64,000 nucleotides of DNA from Lindgomyces ingoldianus (Eukaryota > Ascomycota > Dothideomycetes > Pleosporales > Lindgomycetaceae): assembly GCF_010093535.1 (NCBI RefSeq), contig NW_022985222.1, positions 271,949-335,948 on the forward strand, written 5' to 3'. How positions within the stretch are numbered: the stretch's first letter is position 1; each line of letters begins with the position of its first letter. Positions 24,011 to 37,488 of the stretch are shown here, in pieces. The notes under the pieces were generated by a model that made no database searches, was not told the origin of the DNA, and saw only the letters and a program-made list of their open reading frames with translations. A program made the translations under genes and the position numbers.

Positions 24011-25790
24011 TAGCCCCCCCCTCTCTAACGCGTCCTTGCTTGTAGCACACGACAGAGTTTTCACCTATTGTTACTTAAAAACGCCCCCTTAAACGCCCTC
24101 CTAACGCTTGCCTATAGATGTCTAATTAGGTCTTATATTACTAGGAAAAATTAACTTTCTGAGACGTATTATAGACTGTAAGGGGACCTCTCTTAGTCGT
24201 ACGTTACGATTGACAATCCTCTTACGTTTGTACGGCTTACGTGACCGTAACTATTCACTTTTCTGAGTCGTAGTACGTACGGTTGGAAGCCCTGAGTATG
24301 TCTGAGTGCTATCTCCAGACTTCGAAGGCTTGAATGCTTAATTCCTCTACAGGTCTAATACGCAAATAAATTGCGCTAGCTGCGGCAGGGGACCATGCAT
24401 CTGTCGTGCACACCCGCCATCAGAAGAAGAGTTGATGCTGGCCTTGGTATTGCTCGACAGTACTCATGTATTAGATACGTGCCCCTACCTGCCACGGAAA
24501 GGAATATGGTTGCGTAGGCGATTAAGCTCCGAGTTCATCAACAGATTCCTCACTGGCTACATTCCTTCCTCTTCCTTTCCACGCGTCATTCATCCTCCTC
24601 ACTGACCCCACTGCCTGCCAATTGGCGGATAAATTACTGGACATGGGATCTAAATTTAACAACAATTGGGGCTTGTATGGGGACTCAAATGATGTGAAAT
24701 CATCAAAAAGTTGTGGGTGTGGGTGTTCAAATCAACCATACAAGCCGTAAACTGTAGAAGGTGGCGCTGTAGCATATAGATGAGCCGAAGCCAATAACCA
24801 ATCTAAGGCGGTATCCCATACATCCTTCCGCAACCCTCTCACCTGCGCTTAAACGAGATTAATTGCCGAGGAAGAAGAATGGAAAGATTTTTCTACCACC
24901 ATTTCACTATTGGCTAGCCACTCCTCATTGGATATTGATGGAGGTTGGCTGAATATGCTGAAGTACATCACAAATACGATCAACACAAAACCCCCCAAAG
25001 GTTTCCCTCCTTTTATTTAACCGACTCGATACTAAGAAATTGTCGATAGGGTCCCTCAATGGCATTACTAGATCTCCCACCAACCTCGATTCCCCCTCAA
25101 GCATGGCGAAAAGATCTATAATGAAGGCTGGAAAAGGCCAAGCAATCCTGATAAGGTTGGCGAGCTCTTGTATGAAGACATGCTTGCAGCACAGGGTGAG
25201 CGGATATGTTTCAGACGACGGCCACTCCTAGGTCCATAAAGGAACTCCCCCTCGCCTCTAGGCCGGATACATGTGGCAACAAGCAATGGAAGAGTCTTTG
25301 TCTTTCGCTAGCAGGTCTGGCGATGCTTTAGCATCCGTTGAATTCATCGCATATCGCATGTCAACCAGCAAAGTAGATGGCCTCACAACAATCGTTGTCT
25401 CGACACAGCATTTGTGGTTTTTTCTCTAATTTTGGGGTAAAGGGATTCTAGATTGTCTGCTTTCGCGAAAATTGTTTCGCCAGGACAATGATGGATCGCT
25501 CGAAGTTAAAAACTGAAGGCTACGATTATCCCTCTTTGCTAGGAGCCGAGTTCTTAGAAGACTAGGCTAGAGACAATGGACAGCAATCTGTCCTGAAGTG
25601 CATTATGTATAGGATGCTGAATAAACTGTGGGATACGTGAGCGTATCTAGGAACAAGACGAATTCCAATATCTGTTACATTGGAGGCTATATGACGCGTT
25701 CAAAGATACTTAATATCGCTACTTCCGTTTTTATTGCATCATAGACACGCGATGCTAGGAATAGTTAAAGCCTTGCGGCTTTCTTTCGCT
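24011..25790. other. no gene seen
   Basis: The first 150 bp may be the terminal part of the transposon relic (poly-C run at about 24014). The remainder has normal composition but only short frames with no motif. Confidence 0.5.
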
Positions 25791-26317
25791 TCAGCGATTT
25801 TGTGCAGCGGTATCCTAGGTGGTGTAAGCGTTCATTGCCCTATATCAACGCCAGTAACTCACAAGATAGACCTGATAGAAATCCATCTTGACAACCCCAT
25901 TAACCTTTGTTAAATGTGCATATGCCGCCCAATCCACATTCGCTTCTCCACCAACCTTCAAACCATACTTCACTGTCCCATGAAGCATCACTTCATCGGA
26001 GTTTGGACCATATGGGAAGATCTTCAAGGGCCGGTGGACCCTGCTGGATACCTTCTCCCATAATCCTTTTCGTAATGCAAGAATCTCTGACAAAAGATTG
26101 AGCATATTGGGAACCAGATCCTGAATGAGTGGAAGTGCTGACCAGACGAGCCTTTTCCTCGCTTCGAAGCCATGATCAACGTCGCATCTGGAGTGAAGAA
26201 GTCAACATACTTCTCATGCGCGTCTGGCGTGTCTGAAGTAGCGTAGAAGTCTTCGAAAAACTTCTTGTAGCCTGGATCAAAAGAGATGGAGGGGTATTCG
26301 GAAGCGTAGGCACTCAT
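25791..26317 (-). CDS. SnoaL/NTF2-like domain protein (140 aa, three exons)
   Basis: The exons are 26317-26143, 26086-25863 and 25814-25791; phases agree and give 140 aa. The sequence matches the small fungal SnoaL-like/NTF2-fold family: N-terminal YKKFFEDFYATSDTPDAHEKYVDFF (residues about 17-41), a central KVSSRVHRPLKIFPYG, and C-terminal strands ending KMDFYQVYLDTAAQNR. The last 24-nt exon is needed to obtain that C-terminus; without it the frame ends in SYWR. The first intron uses a GTCAGC donor, which is weak but restores the family pattern. Members are single-domain proteins without a general known reaction; some act in secondary metabolism. No biosynthetic neighbours are visible here. 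Confidence 0.8.
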
Positions 26318-29300
26318 GATAGCGTCCTCTAGGAAGTAAATTTACGATGAAATATATTCAGAAGAGAGCAATGAATGACTCGAGCCCACATCTTAAAGGC
26401 CTATTTAACGTAATTGGAGAACATCGGATGATGGCTAAGGACCTCGGATGTGTGTTAGGGAAGGGTTGGTCAGCAAGAGGCTAAGGTCCAGAGAGGAATA
26501 GTGCGGTTTACGGTTTCCCAAGTCTATCTCGCAACTCACATCGAGAGTCGACAACATAAATTGCGGAAAAAGAACTATTTTAAATGCACTCAACCGATAA
26601 AGATTTATCTCTGGGAACTATTCCGGCTTCGATTTGCCATCCTCCGGCCAATTCTACAGTGAAATTCTTTCGCCTTATCTTCAAGGAAGGAGGATCCTCA
26701 AGTCCTTCAATCACCTCGCTGGCTCCATCTATGAGCTGGGATGCCTTCCTTAGATGAAGTCTCTCAAGCCGTAGCACCATTGCCAATGGCCTGCTTTCTC
26801 GGCTTGCTAGCTGAGTTTAAGAAATTGATCTTCGAATATGTATGTATGTAGTAGGAGCTCTCGGATATCGACTCTAAGCTAAAACTTGAGAAATAGCTTG
26901 ATAAGAAGGGCCTAACTGGATTATCCAAAACATGTTCGCCACTCTGGAGACTGCATATTCTATGGCATACACGAGCGCCGCCCTTCGCATTAAGCCAGCA
27001 AACCATCCAGCTGGACTGGCCTTGCAGTGAGACAACAAGTCGGCCCGCCAGGCCATAATTGGGTCCAATTTATTCGTCACCTTGAGATGCAGAGTTTCTA
27101 TGGACATAGCCACACGCCGGGCAATGTAGAGGACTTAGCTATAGTTAGCATGCTCGAGTTCTTCCTCAACACAACCTCATCTCTTTCTGGTATGGTCGAA
27201 GTCTCGTACGACCACTAAATACATAATCACTAATGTGAGCACACTTACAGCAACACAATCAGAATCCCGCTCAGTGAATTCCTTGAGCGTCCGCGCCATC
27301 CTAGTGGCCCAAAATTCCCTTCAGTGACTTGAAATAGATGGCACACAATGTTGTAATATACACCCGTATTTAGGACAAGACCCGAACCTCAAAAACTTGA
27401 ATTATCTCGCTCTCACGGCTAGGCCACACTTTTCCCTAGCTGAAGAATAGTAGTCCATCATAAATTCACTCCATGAGCTGGCGGTGACCCACCTTCATAT
27501 CCTACTGCCGGACTTTCATTCCTGCGTAGATTCTGTGCAAAGTTTTCCAGTCAGGCATAGAGAGCTACAAACTAGTCGATTCCAGCCTGATAGGACTCGC
27601 GCCGGCGCTTTTCCCGCCTCAAGACGATCGAGATAACAAATTGCTGCGACATATATTTTTTCTTGACCCTTTTCCCTTCGCCAGCGTTTCCGAATTTGAT
27701 GGCTTTCATGATAAATATGACGCAGCATACAGGTTGATTCTCAGTGGACTTCAGCATTCTTAAGAAGCTTCAAAGGCCACCGGGAGCTATTCATTGAAGT
27801 CCCTTTCCAAAGCTCAATTAACATTGCAAGTATTGTAGCTCATGCAGAAACACTACGGCTCCAGCGAGATACCGAAGGACAATACCCACATCCCAGCTAG
27901 ATGCAATCATTCTTATCGCAATGCAACCGCATTCGACATCTGGCTCTATGTTTTCCTGCACCTATTTTGGTGTCGAAAGGCCGAATTACTCCAGCTTAAT
28001 GATGAAAGCATTTCATTTATAGGAATCCCTTGAAGGGTCTGAAAGAATGCACGTCGGGTTGATCCGTTAACGTGTAAATAGAATATTCCAGCTTCGAAAA
28101 ATATACTCCAAACTCTGCCCTACCGGTGCCAGGTAGGTGGGACCAGCTACTACAATGAATGGGGCCCGGACGAGTTGCGTAGCCTTCCTCCTGACTTCGC
28201 CAACATCTTCGAGGAGGATATAGGGCGTTTACTCTTCACAATCACAACACAAAAGTCCCATCCACTAATGACGTTCAGATATTGGAATATGTTTCCTTTA
28301 TTCATTGTATCGGAGCTTTAACGTGGTTAAGATGGAGTAAAAGAAAGCAAATCTTTAAGCCACGAATCGTACTCAACTCAACAGTAATCGTGAAAGAGCA
28401 GGTGTCAGAGAGTTATGCCGGGGATGGTTATTATTTTTGTAAACCGGAGGGCTCTATGATGGCTACCCAATCAACCTCGGGCTTGGCGTCTCATCATACT
28501 CTATAAGTCACGTAGCTTCTCGGGCCCTCAAGTCACAATATATAACTTCTTTCATAACTCATGCCCCCTTCAAGGCTTCAATTTTCTAAGCTCCCTTCTT
28601 GAGGGTGCCATGATGCCCAGTCCCATCTGAACTATTTTCTATTCGCAGAATGTTTGCACTAGCTAAGATTGTGAAGGAACTAAGGTGAAGAATTCCGAAG
28701 GCAACTGGTTATCTGAATATGAGTATCGTGGTATTCTTACCTCTCTATACTCCACACCACGCTGTCCAGTGTCAAACTCTCTCAACATTCCATCTCCTAT
28801 CCATTCCTATTTACAATTCACTCCATACCCCGCAAATCCCGTCCAAGCAGCGGTCAATCAACCCCATAGTTTATTAACCTGCCCATATTACGGAGCTTCA
28901 ACAGGGCAAGTTGGCTCCTGAAGGCCCTTTTCTAGACCTTCACAGGGAGCAGAATATTAAGAGTATCTCGATACACCATTTTATTAGAGCCTACTCCTCC
29001 TCCCTTTAATTGTTCCTTGTGCCATAAAGTGCCCTCTAAGGTCCTAGTATCTGCCCCTGCCTCTTGTTGCATGTACTCCACGCATACCAGCTGCCGTTCA
29101 TATCTAGCTTCTAGCTTCTGGTATCCACACCCGCTATTCACCATCCAGCACAACACTCCCACACACATCCTCCACCCATCCAAACCCTAACCAATCCCCA
29201 GCACCCACCCACAAATCCTACCCATCTACTTACCTTCCTTCCGAACAATCCGGCCATCACGCCTTCGATCCTTCACTCTTGCAATTCGGCACCCTTCTAA

Positions 29301-30700
29301 ATCACCGCCCTAGTAGATAGACGTCGGGCGCACACATACTTAACACTTAACCCCCAACATTAATCCCTATAATTCTAGCTCGTATCGCTTAGCTCAATTC
29401 CATTTTTCTACAGCACCGTTAGATGGTCGTAATCATTATTTATGTAAGCAGTTCCTGCGCTGTGCTACGTTACCGTAAGCCCCGGGGTCTGAAATCGGAA
29501 TGAAGAATGGGAAGGGGGAGCGATGACGTAGGGATATGCACGTATACAACCGCCCGAGCCCCTTGGTCGATGAATGAGATTGCCCCAAATGATAGAAATA
29601 TGGACAATGTCACAATGCTCATGTCTCTATTCCAGATTCCACTATCTGTTATCCACTATCCATGATTTCTCTGAATAGCTATTTGCAAATATGAGAGGGC
29701 TTAGGAAGACGGCGGGATTACCGTATGGCATGAGGCACTGACTGAGAGATCAATCGCGATGCCTCCAGCATGAGTGTGTGTGTGTTCGTGCGCTCATCAC
29801 CTTCCTACAGAGGGAGGTAGGCAGGATGATCATGATCAACGCCCGTAAGTAGCATTCATTTAGCCCTGCGTTCCGTCTGCCGTGCCTTTAGGACTCTATT
29901 TCAACGTCAGTCAGCCAAAGCCTCATCTCTTTCCAATACCTCTCCCTCTCCATTGCACATCACAACTCGACAACTCGCCAAACACACAATTATCGTCTCG
30001 TCTCGATATCAGAAGAAAAAGCTAAATTCAGTTATGCCAAATCCTACTTCTGAGTAGCTAATTTCCTACATTCCATTCATCCACCCATATCCATCACAAT
30101 CACTCCCGCACCATCCCATCTCAACCTCTCTCCTCCCATTCCCAGCCAAAAATATACACAGGGTGGCCAGAAGATGGGATTCAAGAACCCCAACTCATCA
30201 AGAAAGACCCCAATCCAATCCAAAAAGCTATCCTTTCTCATCATCTCGAAAGGTAATTTTGAAAGTATATGGTTTATTGATTTCCTGCATGCGTATTCTG
30301 AAGCTAAAAACATCTCAGGTCAGACAGAAAAAGAATAATAGACTCCGGGTAAATGGCGAGATATTGTGAGTTATGCTCTCTCGACGCAAGACCATGGGAA
30401 AGAGGTTATTACCTGACCGAATCTGTAGCTTTAACCTCAAGAGCTGTCAACTTCTACCCCAGAACAGAATTGCCTGCCAGCTGGATAGACATAGCAGAGA
30501 CAATGATATGCATGAGACAGATGAAGGCCCTCTCATCGGTGCTGCAGGAAACGCCTAGGTAGAGTCCGCGGAGATAGATGGCTGCATTGCTAAGTCGTTG
30601 TGTTACAGGCCGGAAAAGTTCGGTGAATGGAAGCAACAAAGGAGAAGTGCATATTTGTTCGGTCGATATCGTGAGAGACATTAAAACGTGCCAGGCGGAG
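26318..30700. other. gene-poor region, no convincing gene
   Basis: Many short frames, none with a recognisable motif. Minus-strand frames at 26580-26786 and 26874-27113 could be exons of an unknown gene but cannot be joined convincingly. A B-box-like GGTTCGGGTC lies on the minus strand near 27390, possibly a decayed tRNA-like sequence. The last 600 bp are the 3' flank of the zinc-finger gene. Confidence 0.45.
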
Positions 30701-32141
30701 TTATTCTTCCATTCTTCCGAAAAAGGCGTCGTCGTCCTCGTCAATACGTCCATGGCTACGAGAGTGCGGGTGGCGGAAGTCGTCGTCATCCGCAAAACTT
30801 TCTTCGTCCATGTCCACGTCTTTACTTTCGGGGTATTGGTATCTGCGTAAACTCGATTGGTGCGCAGTTACGGTGGTGCTGCCCGATATCGAATGCGGGT
30901 TGTTAAAGCCTAAAAATTTCGCTGGTAGGGGAGGAACGGGGGGAACATCAGGAGGAAGAGCGATAGGGCCCGTCTTTGGGGTCCCGTAAGAGCAGCTCAG
31001 CAAACCAACAGCAGCAGCGAGATCGGCCTGATCATTTTCATCATCATGGTCGTGATAAGAGCCTGCGACCGAGGTGCCGGATGTGGTGGGGCGATCCGAC
31101 ACGTTGCTCCACTGGCGATAATGGCCACCGTGACCGTTGTCAGAAAACACAGCAGACTGGTAGGATTGGCTGTAGGCGGAGCTGCTGTTTGTGGAATAGC
31201 GTTTTGAAGAACGATGCCCAAAGTGGGAGCGAGGGAAGGAGCCCACAGCGTGGTCGTCAATTTGCGGGGGCGGGGTAGTGTCCGTGGAACTCAGCTCGTC
31301 GCGCACGTCGGAAGACCCTGACGCGGGAGGAGACGCCGAGTCGCTGTCTCGAGCAGATTCGCCCTCCTGGTTCATGGCGACGAGAACCGAGGCTGCCTCC
31401 AGGAGCTGCACCTGCTGGTGCTTGGAGATGAGCAGCTTGGACGTGTACTGCCATTCCGGGGTGTGCTCCCAACTAAAAAAAAAATTGTCAACACAAAATT
31501 CAGAAAACTGCGGTCCAGTGCATGCGAAGTGAGGGAAGGGCATTCGTCTCGGGACATGAAAGTATGCGGGCGGACGGCGGACTGTGGGCTACTGACAGAT
31601 GTTTGGTCAGACAACTACTGTGCTTGTACCCTTTCCCACATTTTTCACATCTCAATTCGCTACCACTTGTGCGCTTGCCCTCGCCTTTGGCGAGACGCGA
31701 GCCCTCGCTGGCGCGACGCATTCTAGACTTGGAGTTGCCCTTTTCATGCTCGGGCATGGTCGCCAGAGGGGGCCCGTCGGTCACAACTACCTCAGTCTTG
31801 GCAGCTGGATTGTAGCTGCCGGGGCTGTAGACGGAGCCATTGCTGGGGACGCTGCTGGCCATGGCGGGATAGTTGAGGGCAGGCCCTCGGAAGGCCGAGG
31901 CAGGCTTCGACGAGCGGCGGGCAGCAGTCGCGGTTCCCTCGAGGGGTGCGCCGGACATGCCCTTGGCAGCAGCCGTCATGGCAGCGACGTTGGCGGTCGA
32001 GGACATGCTCTTCCTCCGCGTCACACGGTGCGCGGGATTTATAGAGCCTACAGACAGCGAGTGTGAGTGCGGGCGGGATTTTGGGAGAGAGCCAGCAGCA
32101 ATGCTCGACGAGTGGCGGTGCTGGCTGGTCGGACGAGGCAT
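30701..32141 (-). CDS. C2H2 zinc-finger protein (438 aa, two exons)
   Basis: The exons are 32141-31597 and 31472-30701. The 124-nt intron falls inside the only zinc finger: CEKCGKGYKHSSCLTKH is in exon 1 and LWEH is completed in exon 2 (C-x2-C-x12-H-x3-H, residues about 165-185), followed by TPEWQYTSKLLISKHQQVQL and a hydrophobic LLEAASVLVAM segment. The N-terminus (MPRPTSQHRHSSS) is Ser/Arg-rich. The C-terminus is Ser/Pro-rich and very acidic, with a run of Asp/Glu before FFGRMEE. It is likely a nuclear regulator; I recognise the family as conserved in Pezizomycotina but cannot name it. The start is the Met giving MPRPTSQ. The frame stays open far upstream, in GC-rich DNA that is more likely leader, and a second Met lies at about 32267. 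Confidence 0.85.
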
Positions 32142-35100
32142 GATGGGCTCCTGCAGCGGGCACGGAGGGTTAGCGGGCGGGCAATTGAGTAGCGGGGGGA
32201 GTTGGGGGGGGAGGGGGATGCAATTGTGGAATTGTGAATGAAAAGCGCGTGCCTTGAGGACAGTCATTCTACAATCTGTCGCCGTCTTTGTTCGACGCTG
32301 CGAGAGAGAGCTCCAGAAGTCGAGTGTGCAGTCTGTCCAAAAAAAGGTGCACAGCCCCGACAGTCCGGCCACCTGTGTGGTTGACAGCGGCGAGGAAGCG
32401 AGATTGAGATGCGGTCGGGATCCGAGCAACGCAATGCTTACGTGCGGGGGGCGTACTGTGCGAGTGTGCTGGGAGCGAGAGCTGCGAGATTTGAGGGCCG
32501 GTGATGGTGGGGGAGGTGTTGGCAGTGGCAGTGGGCGGGCGACGAGGTCTTTCAAAAAAAATGGACAGATTGGAATGCTGCGTGGTGGAAAGACCGACCC
32601 CACCGAGCGCAACCGTGCCTCTCGATATTGCGTTACACGCTGGCTGGGGGCGTTTCGAATGCAGCCGCCTGCTCCTATGCGCGCGGGTTTCAGCGCGGAG
32701 ATTGAGCAGTGCAGACAAAGACAGCAGAGCAAGACGGCAGTAGAGCAGGCGAGTGGGCGTGAGGGCGAGTGAGCGCCGGCAGCTGGACAGCGGAAATATT
32801 TATTGCGGTTTGGCACGCGGCGAGCCTGGTGAGCAGTTGGTCATTCGGACGCTTCTGTCGCGCAACAGACGGCTAGCGCATGATAGGGCAGCCCAAGCCC
32901 TCACTCAGCACACGGCAAGGTTGAGGAGCGAACGAGCACTTTGAGCAGGACCAGCAGGTACCGGCCGGTGGCGTGGCTGATGCGATGCGCAAGAAAGAGT
33001 TGAATGTTTCTATTCTGGCTCTCACTGGCTGCAGCCAAATTGGTTCCCAACCCCAGCGCCGTCACGGAAACATGATGAAACAGGAATTCCACTCGCCGTC
33101 TGACACTGTTCCTTCGTCACGAACGCTCCCACCCTTCAGCCTCGACTCTATTCTCGGTCTGTGGTGTCTGCTGGCTGTTCATTGTGCCTCAGGGACCAAG
33201 AAGGTTCCTGGCTTCCACGCAAGCTGGGACGCTACCAAGTCTCTCGCTCCTGATTCGAGCGCCTCAATATCCCGTTGTGACCGCTTTGGGACGTCATGGC
33301 CGATCTGCATCTCCTACAATATTGCCGCTTTGGCCTCACCTTCGCCTGCGGCACAGTGAACCACCTGGAGACTTCTCACTAACCCGCCCATCGCAGCGAT
33401 CGCTGGTTTCGCTGGCAACGAGCGACAGAGATCTCCAGACCCGAACCGTTGCTCTGTGCTCGGCTGCCCATTATCACTGCCCTGACGTCCTGCTTGCGCG
33501 CTCGCCGCCCGCGAACGCCTGTGTGGCTGCGAAATCAGATGGTTTCCTCGTTTCGAGCGGCCTCTGGTTGAAGAGACGCGAGCTTGGCGCTATCGCGATC
33601 GGCCCCATGTTGCGTGCTGCAAATGAGAGCAGATAGCGCGCCCTCTCATACGCTATCCACAAGCCACCTCCTCACCAACATTCTAACATCCGTGGGGTCA
33701 CTCGGCCATGCTGGGCAATGCCATGCCCACAGGATGCTGGGCTCACGACCATGATAAAATGCCGCTCACTACCCCGTATTTTGTCATGCAAGTCATGTCT
33801 GGATCAACCTCGATGTCGGGAGCGCCTTGGTCGAGAGCTTGCGCCATCAACGCTGTGCCGTGGCGGCCCGCCCGGAGAGCCCTCAGGGACAGCAATTGGA
33901 CTCGGGGGTGCGAATCTTTTTCTTGCCCTCAAAAAGTTGCCGTCTTCCACTCCCAATCGCAGTGTTCGGCGCTAGCGCCAATGTGCCTGGAGATGTGGGG
34001 AAAGGATGCGCTAACACCATCTGGATCAGATGCTGTGCACTTCATCATGCAGGCCGTGAGGGGTCCACTCTAAGTTGAGTGTCAGGCCTGTTGGACCAGA
34101 TGAAGCATCCGTCAACCCAAGGTTCCGGATAAGGTCGACCTCAAGGCTTCACAAATTAACCCACGGCTGAGGCTCTCGGGGTCGCTGTCGACTGCCAGGA
34201 GTGCTTGGAATGAACGTGGAGAGGGACGAATTCAAGAGAGCAACGCGAAAACAACCACGGGTCAAGCGATCACTCAAATCCGTTCCTGATCGATCCTTGG
34301 CTGCTGGTCCCTTTGCCCTGGAGAGGTGTCCTATTGGAAGAGATCATTTTCCGTAGCCGGCCCAAAAAGATGTGTTGCAACCAAGTTTCACCTCCACAAT
34401 CCTGACGTCATAATCCCCTGTGGCTTTCCTAAGCCAGAGATAAAAAATGGAATTCTCGATTTTCCCGTCTCTCAAACATGAAATGGCCAGTGGTGGCTTT
34501 AACTGGGATGTATTCGCTTTTCTGCCGCATATTTCTAGTCTTGATGCACAGACCTACTCCCGGTGTCCGGCAAGCCAACATGTCTAACGAAGGTTGATTC
34601 TCGTCTGTTCAGCCTTTCCAATTTAAAATTACTGAGAAGCTAAGAATTCAGTGGATTGCACTAGCTGAACCAATACAGAGCCGAGTGAGCCATGGCCGTC
34701 CACCAATCCCAAGGGAATACTGCTAGGTGAGGTGTTAGTCGAAATAAACTTCCTAATGACAGGATAAAGCCTCCTGCGCTTGCTTACAGCACATTCTTTC
34801 TCCTTCTAACAGCCTGTGCCAATAGCACTCAAGAGGGTTAATTGCTTCCCCTAACATCCTCTCGCTAAAACTTCCTCCATGCGACTTCTCGTTACACATC
34901 AGCCCTTTCTTTTCCCTCAGCAATTCACCTGCTGAAGCCTTACGCCATCAATCTCGATAACTCCGTGCAACCTCTCAAACAAGCAAGCATGAATCCAGAC
35001 TCGCATATCTGAACACATACCTCCGGTCCTGTACACCAACCCGGAAGTCTCGAGTGTCTGTCTGCATCTTTCCCCTGCCTCTAACAACCTATCCTGCACC

Positions 35101-35538
35101 TTCGAGAACTCCCCGATTGAATGCCTGACGGATTCAGGCTTCTCGCTCGGGACTTCCTTCAAAAACAAGACTTTTTCCCTCCAGAGTCAAGCTTTCATGG
35201 CTGCGATCCATGGCAAAGATAGGTCAAGGCTGGTCGCACGTGCCATCCAATTTTCAGCTCCGACCATTTTTGGTCTAGCCTATATCCACAAGAGGACGCC
35301 ACATGTGCTTCAATTCGTCTAGTATCCGCTCGGCGTTATCACTCCTTGAACAACCTGGTGGTTTCTAGCGAGAAGATGCATCGAAGCGTTCAATGGGGAA
35401 CGCCGGCTGTGGCTTCGCTGTGTTACGAGGACTCGGTGGTGGAGAGGGAAAAGGAACAGCCTCGAGCCTTGTTTTCTCTCTTGCTCTGTTCTCCAGCTGC
35501 GTTGATGATAATTCCGCGCACACTTGATTAACACCAAT
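32142..35538. other. long GC-rich leader/promoter then gene-poor DNA
   Basis: The first 0.7 kb is GC-rich, with overlapping frames on both strands and poly-purine/pyrimidine runs, fitting a long 5' leader and promoter of the zinc-finger gene. From 32.9 to 35.5 kb there are only unsupported frames. A minus-strand frame at 34917-35168 (83 codons, Glu/Arg-rich) looks somewhat protein-like but has no ATG start or family. Confidence 0.45.
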
Positions 35539-36862
35539 ATGTCTCGACTCATATTTTTCGCTACTTTAGCTTCAATCGCGCAGATCGCGATCTCGCAAAC
35601 ATACCCTTCTTGCGCTGTACGTCGACAGAAACCCTCGACCTTAGCCTTCGCAACGTTAACGAGATGCGCCCCCTAGAATTCCTGCATCTTCAACACCTCA
35701 TTCGCTTCCAGCGCCGGGTGCTTACCGACGGATAGCTACTGCCTCTGTTCTAGCAGCATTTTTATACAAGAGGCGGTGTGTTGCATCCGCGCGAGTTGCG
35801 GGTCTACAGATCAATCTAGTATGTTCAACCACCAGCACATCAATCCAAGCAGAAGGAGCGGTGGAAGCGCTAAGAAGTGTTTCTAGATGCGTATAGTACC
35901 GCCGTATACAATTGCGGGACGTAAGTACTTTCCGTGGAAGCTTACGCCTTAGATACTAAATTAGTGTAGATGGGGGGTGACTCTGGTTTCTCTTAGATCT
36001 ATAAGCTGTAGTTCTGTTGCAACTTGTATGTCTTCATTACCTTCCCGCTTCCTTCTATCTAGATTAGCATCTGAATCTGGGTCTGTGACTATACAGCTTT
36101 CCTAACGAGTTCAATCTAGCTTCACACGCAAACTCCCTCCCCACAACCTCCTCCTACACATACACGCCCTCGAACTCAAATTACCGTTCCAAGAACAAAG
36201 GTATCTCAACCGGGATCCGCGCCGCTATCGGTTTAGGCATCACCCTAGTTGGCGGAATAATCGTTGGCATTGCATGTCTCTTCATTCTCCGGAAACAGCG
36301 AGCTAAAAAGAACGCGATCGAAGCAGCGAATGCGCAACGAGCATCTGCTTTTATGGGAGGAAATCAGGGGGGAGGAGGCGGAGGTGGAGGTGGCCTGGAA
36401 GTCAAAGGAGGTGCACAAGCCGGTGTGAATGCGATTCCTCCTCCTTACACGGCCAGTTCTCCAGGTATCGGCCTTGGTTCTCAGCAACCTGGATTCCAAG
36501 CACAGCCTGGATTACAAGCAGTCTATCCACAACCGCAGAGTCAACCTCAATCACAAGGACAACTACCCGTATATCCGCCGCAGCAACAACAACAAGCACC
36601 GGTATTTCCTCACTACGGAAACATCCAGTCTCCCATTAGTCCTATGTCCTCGCCATCTCCGCCGCAGAATGGGGGTATGGAATTGCAGGGCCATGCTATC
36701 TCGTCCTCCCCTCCTCCACAGAACCAGAACGAGAACCATGGAATGGAGTTATACGGAAGTCCCATAGCACGAGGGCCTCCCCAGCAGCAGCAACAGCAGG
36801 GCGGATTTCAGGGTGTTGAGTTACCGAGTGGGAACACGCAGCCGCGTCACGAACTTTCTTGA
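35539..36862 (+). CDS. CFEM-domain plasma-membrane protein (341 aa, five exons)
   Basis: The exons are 35539-35616, 35677-35818, 35887-35920, 35997-36025 and 36120-36862, with consistent phases. A signal peptide (about 1-20, ending AIAISQ) is followed by a CFEM domain at about 22-85 with cysteines in PSC, NSC, AGC, YC, LC, VCC, SC and YNC contexts and the conserved Asp before YCLC. That is one cysteine more than the canonical eight. A short Ser/Thr linker follows. The single transmembrane helix (AIGLGITLVGGIIVGIACLF) ends in a stop-transfer RKQRAKK. The cytoplasmic tail of about 200 residues is Gly-, Pro- and Gln-rich with PPPY-type motifs. CFEM proteins act at the fungal surface in haem/iron capture, adhesion or sensing; the one-pass topology with a long tail suggests a surface sensor rather than a GPI protein. 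Confidence 0.9.
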
Positions 36863-37138
36863 TTATTTCCCTCTCGTCTGGTCGAAGAGTTGTAGGGGCT
36901 AGTTCGTGGAGTTGGTTGGGTGTATGATTTAGGCAAAGAGAAGAGTGTTTTCCCTCTAGGTATTTGAGGAGTCTCTCTGGTATTGGGACAGACGGAGGCA
37001 TGTTCCTATATTTATCTCTCACGTCCAGTTGGGACATGGTGCGAAGAACTGGAAAGCTGACAGGGACAACGGCAGGCGGTAAGCAAATAAACTCGCGCAT
37101 TTCATAAGATCAAATCATTAATCAAGTATTTCACGAAT

Positions 37139-37488
37139 GTGCAGTATATACATACAATCTCTTTGCCACGGAACGCAACAATCAGTGTCCCCGACGCCGG
37201 CGCCAAGGGGGATTTCAACCCCTCACAAAACGTCATCGTGAATCTCAAAGTCTCTGGAAACTGCCATATTGCTTTGTGTGCGTATCTCCCTCCCTGTCAC
37301 GTACCTATACCCCATCCCCATTCTCTGCACTATTTTGGATAAACTTCGCAAAGTGTTCCGGGCTGATTATTCCGTCAGATGCGAAAGCCGACCAACAAGG
37401 CGGTGTCATGCAGCGCTATAACACTGATACGATTGGGACTTGTATTTTTGGGGGTCCCTGGGCTTCCTATGGATATTATTGTGACTAG
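37139..37488 (+). CDS. possible small secreted protein, incomplete model
   Basis: An open stretch after an acceptor at about 37142 reads SLPRNATISVPDAGAKGDFN and continues to GNCHIAL. A likely intron then leads to CSGLIIPSDAKADQQGG and a Cys-containing end (GGPWASYGYYCD) with stop at 37488. Spaced cysteines and Gly/Asn content suggest a small secreted protein. The first exon with a signal peptide was not found and the intron ends are uncertain. I do not recognise the family. Confidence 0.3.

Noticed and set aside
32142..32816. N-terminal extension of the zinc-finger protein
   Set aside because: The frame is open but lies in GC-rich, low-complexity DNA with runs of Pro/Ser; a normal start (MPRPTSQ) exists at 32141.
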